From positions 27,038,499-27,102,498 of the forward strand of contig CM046846.1 of assembly GCA_025618425.1 (NCBI GenBank): 64,000 bases of DNA. The letters are read 5' to 3'. The position numbers and the translations under genes were made by a program. The notes beneath the pieces are model-generated. The model had not been told where the DNA came from. It saw nothing but the letters and a program-made list of their open reading frames with translations, and ran no database searches. The DNA is from Heliocidaris tuberculata (lineage: Eukaryota > Echinodermata > Echinoidea > Camarodonta > Echinometridae). Shown here in pieces: positions 36,001 to 49,082 of the stretch; positions within the stretch are counted from its first letter, which is position 1, and every line of letters begins with the position of its first letter.

Positions 36001-39000
36001 ATAATACGCAATAAAGGCGTCGCATTACATGCGCGCTGATGTAATTTACTTTTTGCGCCCCTTGGCCTTATGGGATTTTGTACAAAAATAAGCGTGCAGA
36101 AATTGAAGTTATAGTGCACGATCGTGCACTATAACAAAATTTTTGCACGTCACGTGATGCGAATCTAACCAATCATAGCGCGTATTATACATACACTATT
36201 TACTGTAATATAATAGTATGGAGTAGGTAAAGAGTTAGTAAGGAGTGTATTCAAATTCTTGTATGTTTCCTACACAACTGTTGGTGAATTCAATAGGCCA
36301 GTTCGTAATTACAATATGCACATGCACTGAAAGAGGTCATTTGTACTAAGTGCAGAAATTGAAGTTATAGTGCACGATCGTGCACTATAACAAAATTTTT
36401 GCACGTCACGTGATGCGAATCTAACCAATCATAGCGCGTATTATACATACACTATTTACTGTAATATAATAGTATGGAGTAGGTAAAGAGTTAGTAAGGA
36501 GTGTATTCAAATTCTTGTATGTTTCCTACACAACTGTTGGTGAATTCAATAGGCCAGTTCGTAATTACAATATGCACATGCACAGAAAGAGGTCATTTGT
36601 ACAGAGTACAATTGACCTCTAGACACTGTTAAACAGTATGCATACCAATGTGATTTTAGTTGTTCAACAAGTAACGTATCCACCAAAACAGATGTGCATG
36701 TCGTACAAATCGGGGGAATTCGTAACATTTACTAATTACTGACCGGCTTATTCACTTGTTCTGAACATGATAGTATTTGTACGGGTGGAATCTACATTGC
36801 ATATGTTGCTATGTTGGGAAAGTCTCTGAGAAAACTCATTTTAAAATTTATGCATATATTGGAAATACATAACTATTTTGCCAACAGCCCATTGCCCTTG
36901 TATCTGTAAACAAACCTCTCAACTAGTCATGTTGAAGCTGATTCAATGATTTTGACATGACCTTTCACCTCAAGGTTACTTGTTGAGAGAATATTCACCA
37001 TGACCCTTGTACCTTACACCATGGAAGTCAAGGACAGAATGCTACGTCTCTACAAGCTCTTCGCTTCTGTGGATGAAAACTCATGCAAGTATGTATATTT
37101 CTCCATATTTTGATTTTTTTAAATATTACCTCTTTTATATATGATTATCAGTAATTTGATATGCCATCTCCAGAACTACCAAGTGACTCAGAATTAGTGA
37201 GATGTTGACAATGGATTACTTCTGAAACTTATATTTCTCATATTTTTTTTAATGATTAATTTTTATGATCCAAATATACATGTATATTGTTTTCATTCCT
37301 CTATACGACAATTTCCAGTTTCTCGTTTAAATGATATTAAAGAAGTGAAAAGTTGTTTTTCATTCTCAAATTGCTGATATCATGTATTCATAAAAAATAT
37401 TCCACAAAAAATTTGAAAGCTTTGCAATTGTCTGATTATCGTAATATTTTACTCGTAGGAGAAAAAGGAGGGAAGGTCTTGAAAAGAAATAATGGAGAAA
37501 GGATCTGGAAAAATGGATCGAATATAGAGGCTTGTTCACACATGATGTGGTAAATCGTATTCGTGGCAAAATAAAAACTTTTTTATGTTTTAATTGGCAA
37601 GTGAGGGTGAGATAAAAGTGTATGAGTATAACAAACGCCCTGAGCATACGCACTTATCCGTGTGTAATATGATAGAGAAATGTGAGGTGCACTATGCTTT
37701 AATATGTCATTTTTTTTTGCTGCCGTTTACTGCCGTTTTCATATAGAAATAAGGCCTGACTATTCATACTATATTGTCTTGTACAGGGCCATCATAGAGA
37801 TGATGAAATGCCAGCACTATGTACGTCAGCATGCACGGGATCTAATGGCGACCTTTGACATAGAGGATGAGGAAGAGAGGAAGAAAGCAGCAGTCCCGAA
37901 AGTTGCCGCAATTGCAAGTAAGCACAAAATCAGAATGATGTTTGAGTGCATGCATATCACTTTCTGGTATAACTGAAGTTGATTTTGTTCTGTTTGTAAA
38001 TTGCAAGATGTATGAGATGTCAATGAAAGGAGAAAATCATAAATAGTGAAACATACTGCACATTATTGAACTTGCAGCATCCTCTGAGGGGGAAAAAACT
38101 TGATGAATTGAAAAATGATGACTAGGTGATGCAATTTAACTAAAGCACTGGCATCAATGGCCATTATGAATATCAAAACATGAATGATTTATACACTGCA
38201 CCTGTACACCTGGCACCTGTATATGTCAGTTCATATATTCTTTGCAGTGTTGTAGTCGAGACATTGAGGTCCGAGATCGAGACCGAAACTTCTAGGTCCT
38301 AGACCTAGGTCCTAGACCTAGACCCTATAAAGACGGGTCTCGAGACGGTCTGGAGCCCTATAACACTGATTCTTTGTAAAGCAATTTCAAAAATTTTTCC
38401 TGCTGTTCAGATATAAGAAGTAAACAACAGTGCATTAAGACACCGTTTTGTTGATTTGTTGATGTAGAAATGCTGCCAGAGCCAGGCAAGGCACAGGAGC
38501 ATGTGAGACGAATGATTGAAGACTTCACAATGGACAAGAGAGTGAGGTCATTCATGCAGCAGGTCATAACTCCCAAAGCTGTCTGCAAGAAGGCCATTCA
38601 AGGAGTGGTAAGTTTATCAATGGTTTGTGATGCTGTGACAGAATTGGAATGATGCTCACCACCAAACAGATCCTGGACTGGTGATCCCAACATTTACTCT
38701 TGCGACATTCGCTCTGGGCTTTATATCTTTAATATAGGGTCAGGGTGTTCGGGTTGCAATTGGTTTTAGGTTAGGTTAAGGGTATGGGTTAGGTATAGTG
38801 TTTGGTCCAGGGTTGAAGTTGGAAATTTGATCAACTTAGGAAATTGACCGCAAAGGTATTTTTTATAATTAGTGAATACGACCAGAATAATAAATGATAT
38901 TCACTTATGTTAATAGTATATCAAATATGTATACATAGTTCTTGTTTCAGTATACTTGTGTGGATTCTCTAACAATAATTTATTTTTTCCTCATAAATCC

Positions 39001-42000
39001 ATGTCTCTTTTTTACCCCCCCCCCCTCTCTCTCTCTCCCCCACCCCCACTCAAACCCCCACTTAAACCCCTCTCCCACACCCCTCTCCCTCTCTCTCTCT
39101 CTCTCTCTTCTGTTATATCTCTCTAGGGAGAAGTTATGAAGAAATTTGGCAATCCCAAGAACCCCTCCCCATTGTACGAGACCATGAAGACGCTGATGGA
39201 ACGCGTCGCTCCTCTGCTCATCGACTCTGCAGCCATCGAGGAGGTGGTCAAGCTGGTTGCAGCCCAGGCGAATGGCACTGCAGATGAAGTGGAAGGCGTC
39301 TCAGAAAGAGTCTTAGAGGAAAGAGGACTCAAGCTCCTTCAGGTTAGATTTTGCTTGAGCATCTGACTTTAAAAAAAAGAAAAAACTTTTGCATACACAA
39401 AACTTTTGTGAATCATTCAAAAGTTAGATTAGTGAAAATTTAATGGTGTGAAAGAATTGAATCCTGATTGAATCATTTGGTCAGTTTGTGAAACTTTGAT
39501 GTAATGTCTTTGTATTCAATTTTGGAGATAATCCCTTCTGTGCCTCCATTTTTTGGACAATCATAAATGCTCTTTCATGAGTTAGGTTTTGAGGTGTTGT
39601 ACTTTTCATAGACAAATTGGGTTCAAATAACTTCCAAGGGAATTATCTTCATGATGAAAGAATCTGTTTCTGCTTCAGGAAGAAAAAATTTAGCTTTGTA
39701 GTCCACATTGTCCAACTCTCAAATTTTTAACTCTCAAATTTTGGGAGGGATTCACGGCCCAAAGCACGGAAGATGTTACATTATCTAAATATTTGCCTTC
39801 TTCCTCCCCTTTCAGATCCTGTCCCTGGTGTACCCTCGTGGCTTCAGCACCAAGGAGTCTTATGAGAAGCTGATCCATATGCTGCAGGTCGGTGAGGACA
39901 ACGTTGCAGATGTTGCCCTTCAGGTACTCACTCAGACAGGCCATGGTATGCAGGCTGACTTCCCTGACATTGCAGAGTAAGTTAAAATGATGATGGTCTT
40001 TATGATGATGGTAAGGGTGATGGTGGTGGTGATGATGATGATTATGATCTAATCGTGGTTATTAAGAACTTGAATGAAATGAATTTGATTCATAAAAATG
40101 GAATATATACCCTTTTATAGAAAAATTTCATTCATGCTCTTCAAGCAAGTGGAACCCTGGAACCTGTAATTTCATAAGTCTGTTTCAAATCCTTTTCTTT
40201 TCTACAGGGGTTTGTTTAAAATACTTGTCCACTTAGCCAAGAATGGAACCCCAGTGCAGGCCAAGCGAGCCATCAAATGTCTGGATGTGGCTGCCAACAA
40301 TAAGAAGGCCATCTTCGTTGAGCTCTTCCAGGTAAGCTTACCCTCATTTTTATGAAATTATTATAATTAAAAAAAAAGATGTTTAAAAGATATATGGAAA
40401 TTCATAATTTTTCTTATTGTAAAATTTTAGGTTCGTATACATGTAGTACTTTTAACATTTATAACTAATGACTCCTCCCCCCAAAAAAAAAAATTTAAAA
40501 AATAAAAAAGAGAAGAAGTTAATACAGAGCATCTGTAAAAACATCAGTTTTTAATGACAATCTGAAATTCAATCTCCCCCTCCAAACTAAAATGTAGAGC
40601 GTCTGCAAGAACATCAGTTTGGACCACGAGAGTCACCTGACCGCCCTGATGACTGTTGGTCAGTTGGCCAGACTCGCACCAGACCTTTTCAGCCAGCCTA
40701 TGAAGGTTCTTGTCGCCAACACAGTGGTCAAGGGATTCCTCATGCAAGACCAGACAGAGTCCACGCCCACCAAGGGCATCTGGTGCCATGACAACATGGT
40801 TACTGAGGAAACACAGGCCAAGGTAGGAGGACTTATCTATACATTAAGTTGTCTAAAAATTTTAGACCAGCTTTTTGTGTTAGGTGGGGTTCTGCCTCAG
40901 AATTGTCTGTTGATTTATGGAAAGATTGTTATATTGAATAGTGCTTAGATATTTGATTCTTGTTCAAAAGTGTTTGGAAATGTGTAATTGTACATGGACC
41001 TACAGAAATGTAAGAAAGAAAAAATTCTTAATTTTTATGAACAAACATTGACTTGATATTGTTCTCAAAAGTTTTGGGGATATTTATTGGTACATTTCAG
41101 ATTACATTATGTTCTGACATTAATATTATGAACCCTTTTGTTTTATCTTTTCCTTCCTGATACTCCATATGACAAAGAAATCCCCAAGGAATGATATTGT
41201 ACCCCCTATCTGAGATGTGTTATAGATGAGACCTAGCATTAATAACTACTGTGTATCCAGCAAAATTTAGTAGACCCTTTTTAAAAAAAAAAAAAATCAT
41301 AATTTAACTCATTAGTGCACAACAATGTTTTCATGAAATTAATATTTTGTTCCCAAAAATGTGCCACAAAATGTCAACTTTATCATTGCTTTGAGGCTTG
41401 TGTTTTTAATACAATTTTGCAAAAAGCTCCCTAAGAATATTCAACTTTTTGGCTAAGGCTGTACTCACTTGTGTTTGATACTGTATAAATGAAAAAGAAT
41501 CACTGAATAGGGATAAAATTGTTTTTTATATGTGACTCCCACCCAGATCCGATGCATCAAGCTGCTCGTGCATTGGCTAGAGGGTCTCAAGAGCAATAAT
41601 AATGGATCAGCAACGTCCACCATCAGACTCCTCACTACCATGATCAAGAATGAAGGAGACCTCATGGAGAGAAAGAAGACAAGGTAGTCATGGTGATGAA
41701 TATGATGAGGATGATTATGATGATTATGTTATTGATAATGATGGTGATGATGTTATTGATAATGATGGTTTTGATATTGATATTGATGATGTTGATGATG
41801 ATGAGGATGAGGATGGTGGTTGTCTTGGTGTGATGGTTATAATATTGATGATGATGATGATGATGGTCGTCGTTGTGTGATGAGGATGATGATTTTCATA
41901 ATGATGATGGTCATAAAATACCTGTTAAACTACTTTGTGTGTCAAAAGATTGAAAAAATAATTTTAAAAAAAGAAAAAGATTGTGAACGGTACCTCATAT

Positions 42001-45000
42001 AATTGTCTCTCCAAATGAAGGAAGACTACACATATTTCATGAATCATTCTCTACTCTTCTCTGTGCTCGCAGCAAATCCAGCATGTCCCGTCTGCGCCTA
42101 GCAGCAGGTTGTGCTATTCTCAAGCTTGCTCGGATCAGTTGCTACGTGGAGCTCATCACCTTGGAACAGTTCCAGACATTAGCCCTGCTTATCAATGTAA
42201 GTCAGTCTTTTTATCTTTGACATCTTTTTATGGAAGAGATCCCTAGTGTATTGAATGATTTAATAACTCATTAGAATAATTTGATTTTATAAAGTTTACT
42301 GATAAAGAAATATTTGAGGAAAGAAGCCAGGAGGCTGAATCAAATTGAATTTCCAGAGGTAAATACATCAGATGATATACAATACACTGAAAACCTCATT
42401 TGTCAAATACCTTATTGTGATTTTTATTATGAAATAGTAGACGATTGAACAACTAAATTGACAGGGACAAGAAGGAAGGCGATTACACAGAAATAGATAG
42501 GAGAAGAGAGAAGAATAAGTGATTATGCAATGCTTTTGCATAAAATCAATCTAAATGTTGTACTCTACTGATGAATTAACATTAAAATGAGAATTTTATG
42601 TCAACCCTTTTTCTTACCCCTTGGCAGGATGAATGCTATCAAGTGAGGGAACAGTTTGCCGTGAAGCTGAACAGAGGCCTGGTCAACCTGAGGCTACCCC
42701 TCATGTACCTCAGCATCTTCTCCCTGTGTGCCAAGGATCCGGTCCAAGATAGCAAAACCAGGGCCTCCCAGTATGTTGTCAGGAACATTGCCACGCGCAG
42801 GGAGTATCTCAAGAACCATACACTCACTGCCAGTAAGTTTTGAATTGAGAGTACTCCGTAGTTTGGGAAAAATATTAGGTTTCATCCACAACTTTTATTT
42901 CGTTCCACTAGGTTTTAGTGTAACATTTCACTTAGATCAATTTGGTCAATCATAAATGATTTCACATCGTTCAAAAATTTCTTGCTGATTAGATTTTATG
43001 GAGTTTGTGACCATTTGTCCATTTGGTATCAATCACAAGTTGTAAGCACCTGAGCTTCCAATAGAACCCAGAGATCTTTTTAGTTTTTTATGAATATGCT
43101 TTTCAGAATGCCCTCTCTCAGAGAAAGTTAAACAGAAAGCTTGTCCATTGATGTGCTTATGCGATAGACCTAAATGTGTGAACCTGCCCAAATCTGTAGA
43201 ACCTGCCCGAATATTTAGATTGTTTTTATGTTGCAAGAACTCTGTACTTGATAGTAGTCTGAATCTATTTTAGTGTTATGGCTCGACTCTCTGATTGTCT
43301 TTGCAGCTCAAATGATTTCTGTGTTACCAGAGTATGTGATTCCATACACCATACATCTTTTGACCCATGACCCTGATTTCATGACCCTCAAAGATTCTGA
43401 AGCGCTCTCGGACATCAAGGAGTAAGTGGATCTCATAATCTCACTGGTAGCAGTTGTGTGCGTGATGTTTGTAAATGGTGGTGATGATGATGATGATGGT
43501 GTTGATGGTGTTGATGACTAGAGTGATGATGATGATGATGATACTAATGACGATGATGATAATGATGATGGGATGATCATGATCGTGATATTTTTGGTGA
43601 TCATGATCATGGTGATATTTTTTTTAATGATATTGATAATAATTATGGTGGTGATGATATTGATGATGATGATGATGTTGGTGGTGGTGAAGATGGTAAA
43701 GATATTAATGTTGGTGATGATGATGTTGATATAATTGTGCCTTCTGATATTCCTTTTTGTCATGATAAATGCAGTGTGATATGGTGTATGCAAAAGTAAA
43801 GCAATGGTGATGCTTATGATGGGAATAATATTGCTTAGCATTGTAACTGATTGATAATGAATAACATAGTCATTAAGATGAAATAATTCTTAATTGCTTT
43901 TATTCTCTCTCTGAATCCCGTCAGATGTATCTGGTTCATGCTGCAGCCCCTGATAGACAAGGCAGAGAACTGCAGCTTCATGCGTAAACTACTGGAAACC
44001 ATCAAACAGATGAAGGATGCACAATGTGTCGACGACAGGAGCAGAAACAGAGTAAGTCCCATGTGCATGATACTTTTTCCATCCTAGGTGTGTAGCTTTT
44101 ATTTCATTTGTGTTATGTATGAGTATGAAAATAGCAATGCGTAGATAGGGGGGAAAAATTCACACCCAAGAATTAGATAGAAATCAACTTGGAACTCTAC
44201 TGCATCAATACCTTTTCTTTTTTCTTTATTTCCTTTCTTTTACCTTACTCATGTTTATTTGTGTTTTCAGAAAATGTATGCCCTGTGTGACCTAACCCTG
44301 GGGTTACTCCAGAACAAGGCTCCATTCCTCATCATAAAGGATCATCCTGGAGACATTCTTCTTCCCAGGAAACTCTTCTACAAGCCCAGGAAGAGCCTCC
44401 ACAATACAGACAACTTCCTTCCCAAGCGATTCCAGGAGCAGTTCAGCCAGGATGATAAGGTATGCTCTGTTCTTTTAGTATTTTCTAAAAACGCTTGTCA
44501 GGGCAACCCTGTTTGTTTGATTTTACGATGCATCCTTTAGCGACAAGTGCTCTGCGGACAATGTCCCACATGAATGTATTCCTAACTTCTACTCTGGATC
44601 AAATGCTACGCATACCTAACTCCAACTCTGACCCCAAGCATAAAAAATAACCTATTGCAAGATTTATCCACATTTCATCTACTCTCATTATAATGTCTAA
44701 ATAGCAGATAGTACCTTTAACCCCTTCTGTGCCACCAAGCTTTTGGGCAAATGTCATGGATACACTTTTAAGGAGAAGGTTGAGTTCTGGGAAAGGTGAA
44801 TAATAATTTGCGAGCTTTCTCATTCTTTTTATATCAATTTGGAAGAACATCAAAGTAGAAATGTTCCCTGAAAAGAATTGCTCCTCAAACGCCCTCATAT
44901 TAGAAATATGACGAGAAATGTTTGGGCCGAACATTCTTGCCACATGTGTGTGCAGTCCCATGTACCTATTTCTGTGAGCAGTGCAGGTGCTTGACAGTGA

Positions 45001-48000
45001 GATTAGGTCCATTTCTTATCTTTTTGATGATTTCAAAACCTCACAGTATACACCTATTCTTGGGTAGACATGATTAACCTTTCCTCTTTGTGTTGAGACA
45101 GTGTTCTTCACAATATAATTGCATGACCAGAACTCAACTTCATCTTTAAGAGAAACTTTGTTTCATTGTTAAATTGAGCATAAAATCTCTTCAATGGATT
45201 TAAACTCCAGAATGAGGTTACCTGTTTCTGATTCAGTTTAAAAAAGCATAGACATTCCAATGCCAAAAAACATTATTTAACACTCCAATTCTTGGGTGGG
45301 ATTTGCTGCTCTGTGATGGAAGGGGTTTAGCTTCAAAATACATGAATTGGTAAATTGTTAATTCTATTCTATTCCATCGTCTCTGAACAGAAGGATGAGG
45401 AGCAAGCTGCAGAGTCCCCACAAACAAAGGGAGGCAGAAGCAGAAGAGCAGCCATCAAGAAAGAAGCCGTGGTGAATGGAAGCGGTGATGCCAGCATCGT
45501 TGCCAACGGTAACGGAGATGAGAACAGCAGCCCTGTCGGGAAGGGGAAGAGGAAACGAGGAGCGGTGAAGGTGGAAGCTGCCGCGGAGCAAAATGGAGAA
45601 GTCTCACCGAAAAAGAGAGCAAAAAGGACAAGGTAACATTTCTAAATAAAGAAAACTTATCCCCCCCCCCCCCTCCATGCTACATACTTTTTGAACAATT
45701 ATTATATCTTAATCAGTTGTCAATCTCAAATTCAAATTGTTTTTTTTTTGCTAAATTTGGCATAATGTATCATTCATAAGAATAAATTTTGTTGTTCCTC
45801 GTTCATATATTTACAACACCATTCAAATTTATGGGTGGGAATTCAATATTAAACAATAAAGATTTAAAGAAAATCAACAATTACAGTTTATGGACAGTTG
45901 TGATTGAGAACTTTAGACTTCCAAATGCATACATCTCAATTTAAGTAAAATCATTATATTTTCTTTATCATACAGCAAAGCTGCAGAAGATAAAAAGGAT
46001 CATCCACTCACAGAAAAGATCAACGAAGGCAATAAGCCAACCTCAGGAAGGTCATCAAGGTCAAAGTCCAATGAGGTCAAAGCCGTATCAAAGGTCACAA
46101 AACGAGGTCGACCTAGCAAGTCTTCCAGCCAGTCATCGTCGTCATCGGAATCCCCCTCTACCCCAAAGAGCTCACCTGAGAAGGCGCCGCAGAAGCGAAT
46201 GGCGACAAAGAGGGGAGGGGCAGCAGCTGTGTCACGGAGTAGCAGCAGCGAGGACTCACAAAGTCCAGCCCTCAAGAAGTCTAAGAGAATCATAACAATG
46301 AGTCCCAAGGCCAAGGCTGCGGCAGCTGATGCCGAGGAGAGGGCAGGGAGAGCCAAGCAGCCTGCAGGCAATAAAACAGCAGTGAAAAAGTAAGTCTTGT
46401 GGTTGTACTTTGGAATGAAAAGGGGATTTTTGCAGTTAGTTCCTTGAGGTACAGAGAAGAAGTTTGTATTTGATACTTCAGAAGAAATCACCTGTCTGAT
46501 TGTCAGTCTGTTGATATTTTATGTTGAGGGCACTATTGATTTAAATGTATTTTTTGAAAAAAGGGGGATGGTAAATTCTTAATGAGGTACTGATGATGTG
46601 ACTTATTTGAAATTATTTGTCACTGAGTGTAACATTTTGCACAGGAGTTCAGAATCATGATCCTCAGTGGTACCACTTTTATTATTTCTTACAATTTTCT
46701 AGCAACTTTTTGATGATATGTGGTGTTAATTCTTTCTCTCTCTCTCCCCCCTTTTTTTTTTTTTTTTTTACTGCAGGTTAGTTCCATCCTCGGATAGTGA
46801 GCAGAAAAAGTCCCGGGGTCGCCCTAAGCTTACCTCCCCACCCTCCCCAATGAAGTCCCCCAAACCTGGACCCTCAACCAAAGCCGCCTCAGGAAAAGCA
46901 AAGACCCAGTCAGGAACGCCCAAATCAGCCACGTCTAAAGCAGCCACGCCTACTGCCACCAGGGGACGACCATCAAAGCAATTGCCATCTCCAACAAAAT
47001 CTCCAACAAAATCTCCAGCAAAGTCCCCCACAAAGTTGCCAGAGAAGAAAACCAAACAGACCAAGGCTACGCAACAGACAAAGCCAGTAGGGAAAAAGAC
47101 AAATGTAAGAAGAGCACCACAAGCAGCTGTCTCAAAGGCCAAATCACCCAAGAAACCTGCTCCACCAGCTGCCAAATCCACTCCGCGTCTTTCATCTCCA
47201 GTCAAAGCCAGAGGGCGTCCTCCCATGGTGTCACCAGCGAGGTCATCCTCCTCTACGTCGTCGTCCTCGGCCAAGTCGATATCACCTGTGAAAAAAGTGG
47301 CGGCAAATAAAGCTGCCAGTGCGAAGAAGTTTGCAGTTAAGGCATCTCCAATCAAGAAATTTGCAACCAAGGGAGGTAGCTCGAAAGCCAAGTCTCCTGC
47401 ACTGTAAGTTCATTTGTGTGATTAGTGTACTTCACTTTTGTTGAGTTGTCATAGAGTTGTAGTTTATTTAACCTTGTTTGTGCTGGTGCAGATTTCTGTA
47501 AGCCTTAAAGTACCTGGCGGCCATACAGAGTTTGCCACAATTCCCCTCTCTAGTGGCAACACTTTGAGGGCACTTCAGCTGTCCCCTTTTGGCATCATAT
47601 AACTTCTTTTGGTTTCTATGTCCTATTGACTAACCAGAATGACTTCCAAAGTTCAGAAATGTGGTGGCTGGCACTCAACTCATTTGATTCATAGTTTTAA
47701 TGCATTATCGATGAGACCCCAACACATCGTCATAGTTGATTCAACAGCGAAAATTGATATTTTTTTTCTTCTTTTCCTGCATCAATTTGTTTTTCTTGTA
47801 GCATGAAGGGAAGAACAGCGACTCCCACGAAAGCTAGCGTCACAAGAAAGATAGCATCTTCCCCATCTCCTCGCAAGCTGGTCAACGGGAAAGCGTCACC
47901 TTTGAAGTCACCAGGGAGGAAGATGATTCAGACGACGCTCAAGGCTTCAATGTGAGTAAATTTACCAGATCTCTTTGCCTTTGGTTCAAAAGTATTTGAA

Positions 48001-49082
48001 ACTATCTGGAGTTCTGGCAGCAAAAATTGATTGTAACAGAATCCAACACAATTATAACCAAATATTTGTATAAATGTCATCTGCCAAACGATTCTGAAAG
48101 AAAATATTTAACTGCTGAGTAATAAGCAGTGTAAACAAGGGTTGTGGTTGGGTTTTAGGTTTGAGTGTGTGTTAGTGTTTGCCATTTTTTGTTTCAAACA
48201 TTGTTATTCACGAACGCTTCTTATTTATGAGTTTATATTGAAATGTATAACATGTGCGATCCACTTTTGACACGATTCTTTATCAGGAAGAAGAATGTGA
48301 GACAAACTTCTCCCAAGAAAGCTAGCCCTGTGAAAGCTGCAAAGAAATCACCAGTGAAGGCCAAACTTAATGTAAGCATTATTTAAGTACTTCCAATGTT
48401 CTCATTGATATATCATCTCCTAAGAGCCAAAAGGGTGTTAAATGAATGTCAATTGCTGTGAGTTAATCCCCTTCTGGCACCAAAGTAGGCTGTAGGTTTT
48501 TCTTTTCCATTTGTCAAATTCCTATTTTCTGTCTTTGTATAGTTTTGTCCTTCTCCCTCTCTTTATGCTCTTCTCTTGACTCTTATTTCTCTCACTTTCT
48601 CTCTCTCTCTCTCTCACTTTAATATATTTCCTCTCACTTCCTCCCTCTCGCTCTCTCTCTTTCTCTCCCCTTTTCATTTTTTTTTTTTACTTTGAATGTA
48701 TTTATTTTCTGATAACATCAGCAACAACTTCTAGTTTATGTTTATGTGGAACTTCCAGTGATTCATAACCATTCATGTCAATTTGTTTTTAAAATCTTAA
48801 TACACTTTTGTATAAATCTATGACAAAAATTAATTGTTTTCTTGTTAATAATGCAAAATACGTTTGATTTTTTTTCTTTGCAAGAGAACATTTTGAATCC
48901 ATATAAAAGCAGTTTCCATTGCAGCTTTTTTAGCCAGCTTTCAATAATCTGTGAAAATTTGTGCAGTTATAAAGTAGCTCTAGATATCTCCAGTTGCTTT
49001 AATTGTTTTATCTTTGTTTTTTTTCTTGTTTTATCTTTGCCTTCATTTACAGATAAGCCGAAAGAGCGGTAGAAGACGGTAA
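30019..49082 (+). CDS. PDS5: Sister chromatid cohesion protein PDS5
   Basis: 28 exons join in phase to 1633 aa: 30019-30123, 30967-31164, 31631-31815, 32366-32573, 32859-32999, 33672-33787, 34485-34579, 34799-34944, 35415-35566, 36975-37088, 37787-37917, 38468-38607, 39127-39342, 39816-39976, 40208-40331, 40598-40822, 41547-41683, 42073-42196, 42628-42832, 43307-43421, 43925-44051, 44271-44459, 45391-45632, 45976-46389, 46777-47403, 47802-47951, 48287-48371, 49053-49082. PDS5 is a HEAT-repeat cohesin regulator that works with WAPL, sororin and ESCO acetyltransferases to control cohesin release and acetylation. Residues 1-1118 align in order with vertebrate PDS5A/B: ITYPPG-like [10 protein letters not shown] near the start, APEAPY at 89-94, [77 protein letters not shown] and [13 protein letters not shown]. 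The tail is described separately. All introns are GT-AG. One PDS5 gene is usual in invertebrates, so no A/B letter is given. Confidence 0.97.
30576..30734. mobile_element. Hairpin MITE with GGGCCCCGTTGCATAAAAC ends (PDS5 intron 1)
   Basis: Left GGGCCCCGTTGCATAAAAC and right TTTTATGCAATGGGGCCC are inverted repeats. The interior carries ACCATTGATGGTAA/TTACCATTAACGGTA pairs and a shared TTTGATTGGCTGTTGAG core. Same family as 53220-53375. Confidence 0.8.
33995..34110. repeat. GATTT-repeat segment, possible retroposon end
   Basis: GATTTGATTTGATTTATT followed by CATCATATTTTCAACATAAT, in PDS5 intron 6. It resembles 26840-26935. Confidence 0.35.
35738..35884. repeat. Imperfect palindrome in PDS5 intron 9
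   Basis: Arms TACTAAATTATCCCGAGTGC and CTGCACGAGGGATAATTTAG surround a CCGAGGCCTGCGGCCTCGG centre. The outer ends ATGCACTATACTGG and CCAGTAATGGTGCAT are also inverted. Confidence 0.75.
36094..36605. repeat. Near-perfect 256-bp tandem duplication in PDS5 intron 9
   Basis: 36094-36349 and 36350-36605 differ at only a few positions near the ends (e.g. GCACTGAAAG versus GCACAGAAAG). Each copy contains a perfect 22-bp palindrome centred on CACGATCGTG (about 36109-36130 and 36365-36386). The low divergence implies a recent event. Confidence 0.9.
39985..40045. repeat. GATGAT microsatellite at start of PDS5 intron 14
   Basis: ATGATGATGG-type repeats begin within about 12 bp of the splice donor at 39977. 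Confidence 0.85.
41693..41895. repeat. GATGAT microsatellite at start of PDS5 intron 17
   Basis: GATGATTATGATGAT-type repeats begin about 10 bp after the donor at 41684. The Asp-rich open frame here is an artefact. Confidence 0.9.
43478..43720. repeat. GATGAT microsatellite near start of PDS5 intron 20
   Basis: GGTGATGATGATGATGAT-type repeats begin about 55 bp after the donor at 43422, with GATCATGATCATG variants. Confidence 0.9.
44772..45145. mobile_element. TTAA-flanked MITE in PDS5 intron 22
   Basis: TTAA at 44768-44771 and 45146-45149. Inverted ends are AAGGTTGAGTTCTGG and CCAGAACTCAACTTCATC. A second copy lies at 52922-53393, where another element has inserted. Confidence 0.75.
45391..49082 (+). 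other. PDS5: PDS5 C-terminal basic tail exons (AT-hook region)
   Basis: The last six PDS5 exons encode residues 1119-1633, about 515 residues of Lys/Ser/Pro/Ala-rich, probably disordered chain. Four RGRP cores are visible: KRGRPSK near 1243, SRGRPKL near 1351, TRGRPSK near 1400 and ARGRPPM near 1483. Such cores are AT-hook DNA-binding motifs, and vertebrate PDS5B has two. Many S/T-P-x-K sites ([16 protein letters not shown] and others) suggest CDK phosphorylation. The protein ends ISRKSGRRR. The tail is longer than in human PDS5A or PDS5B. Long open frames antisense to these exons are composition shadows. Confidence 0.85.

Noticed and set aside
38270..38345. Palindromic CCTAGACCTAGG-type cluster as a regulatory site
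   Set aside because: It looks like a degenerate GAGACC/CTAGACC simple repeat inside an intron, with no support for a function.
46000..47391. Antisense frames of 163 and 207 codons (46000-46491, 46768-47391)
   Set aside because: They mirror the Lys/Ser/Pro-rich PDS5 tail exons; the sense strand splices in phase and carries the family motifs.
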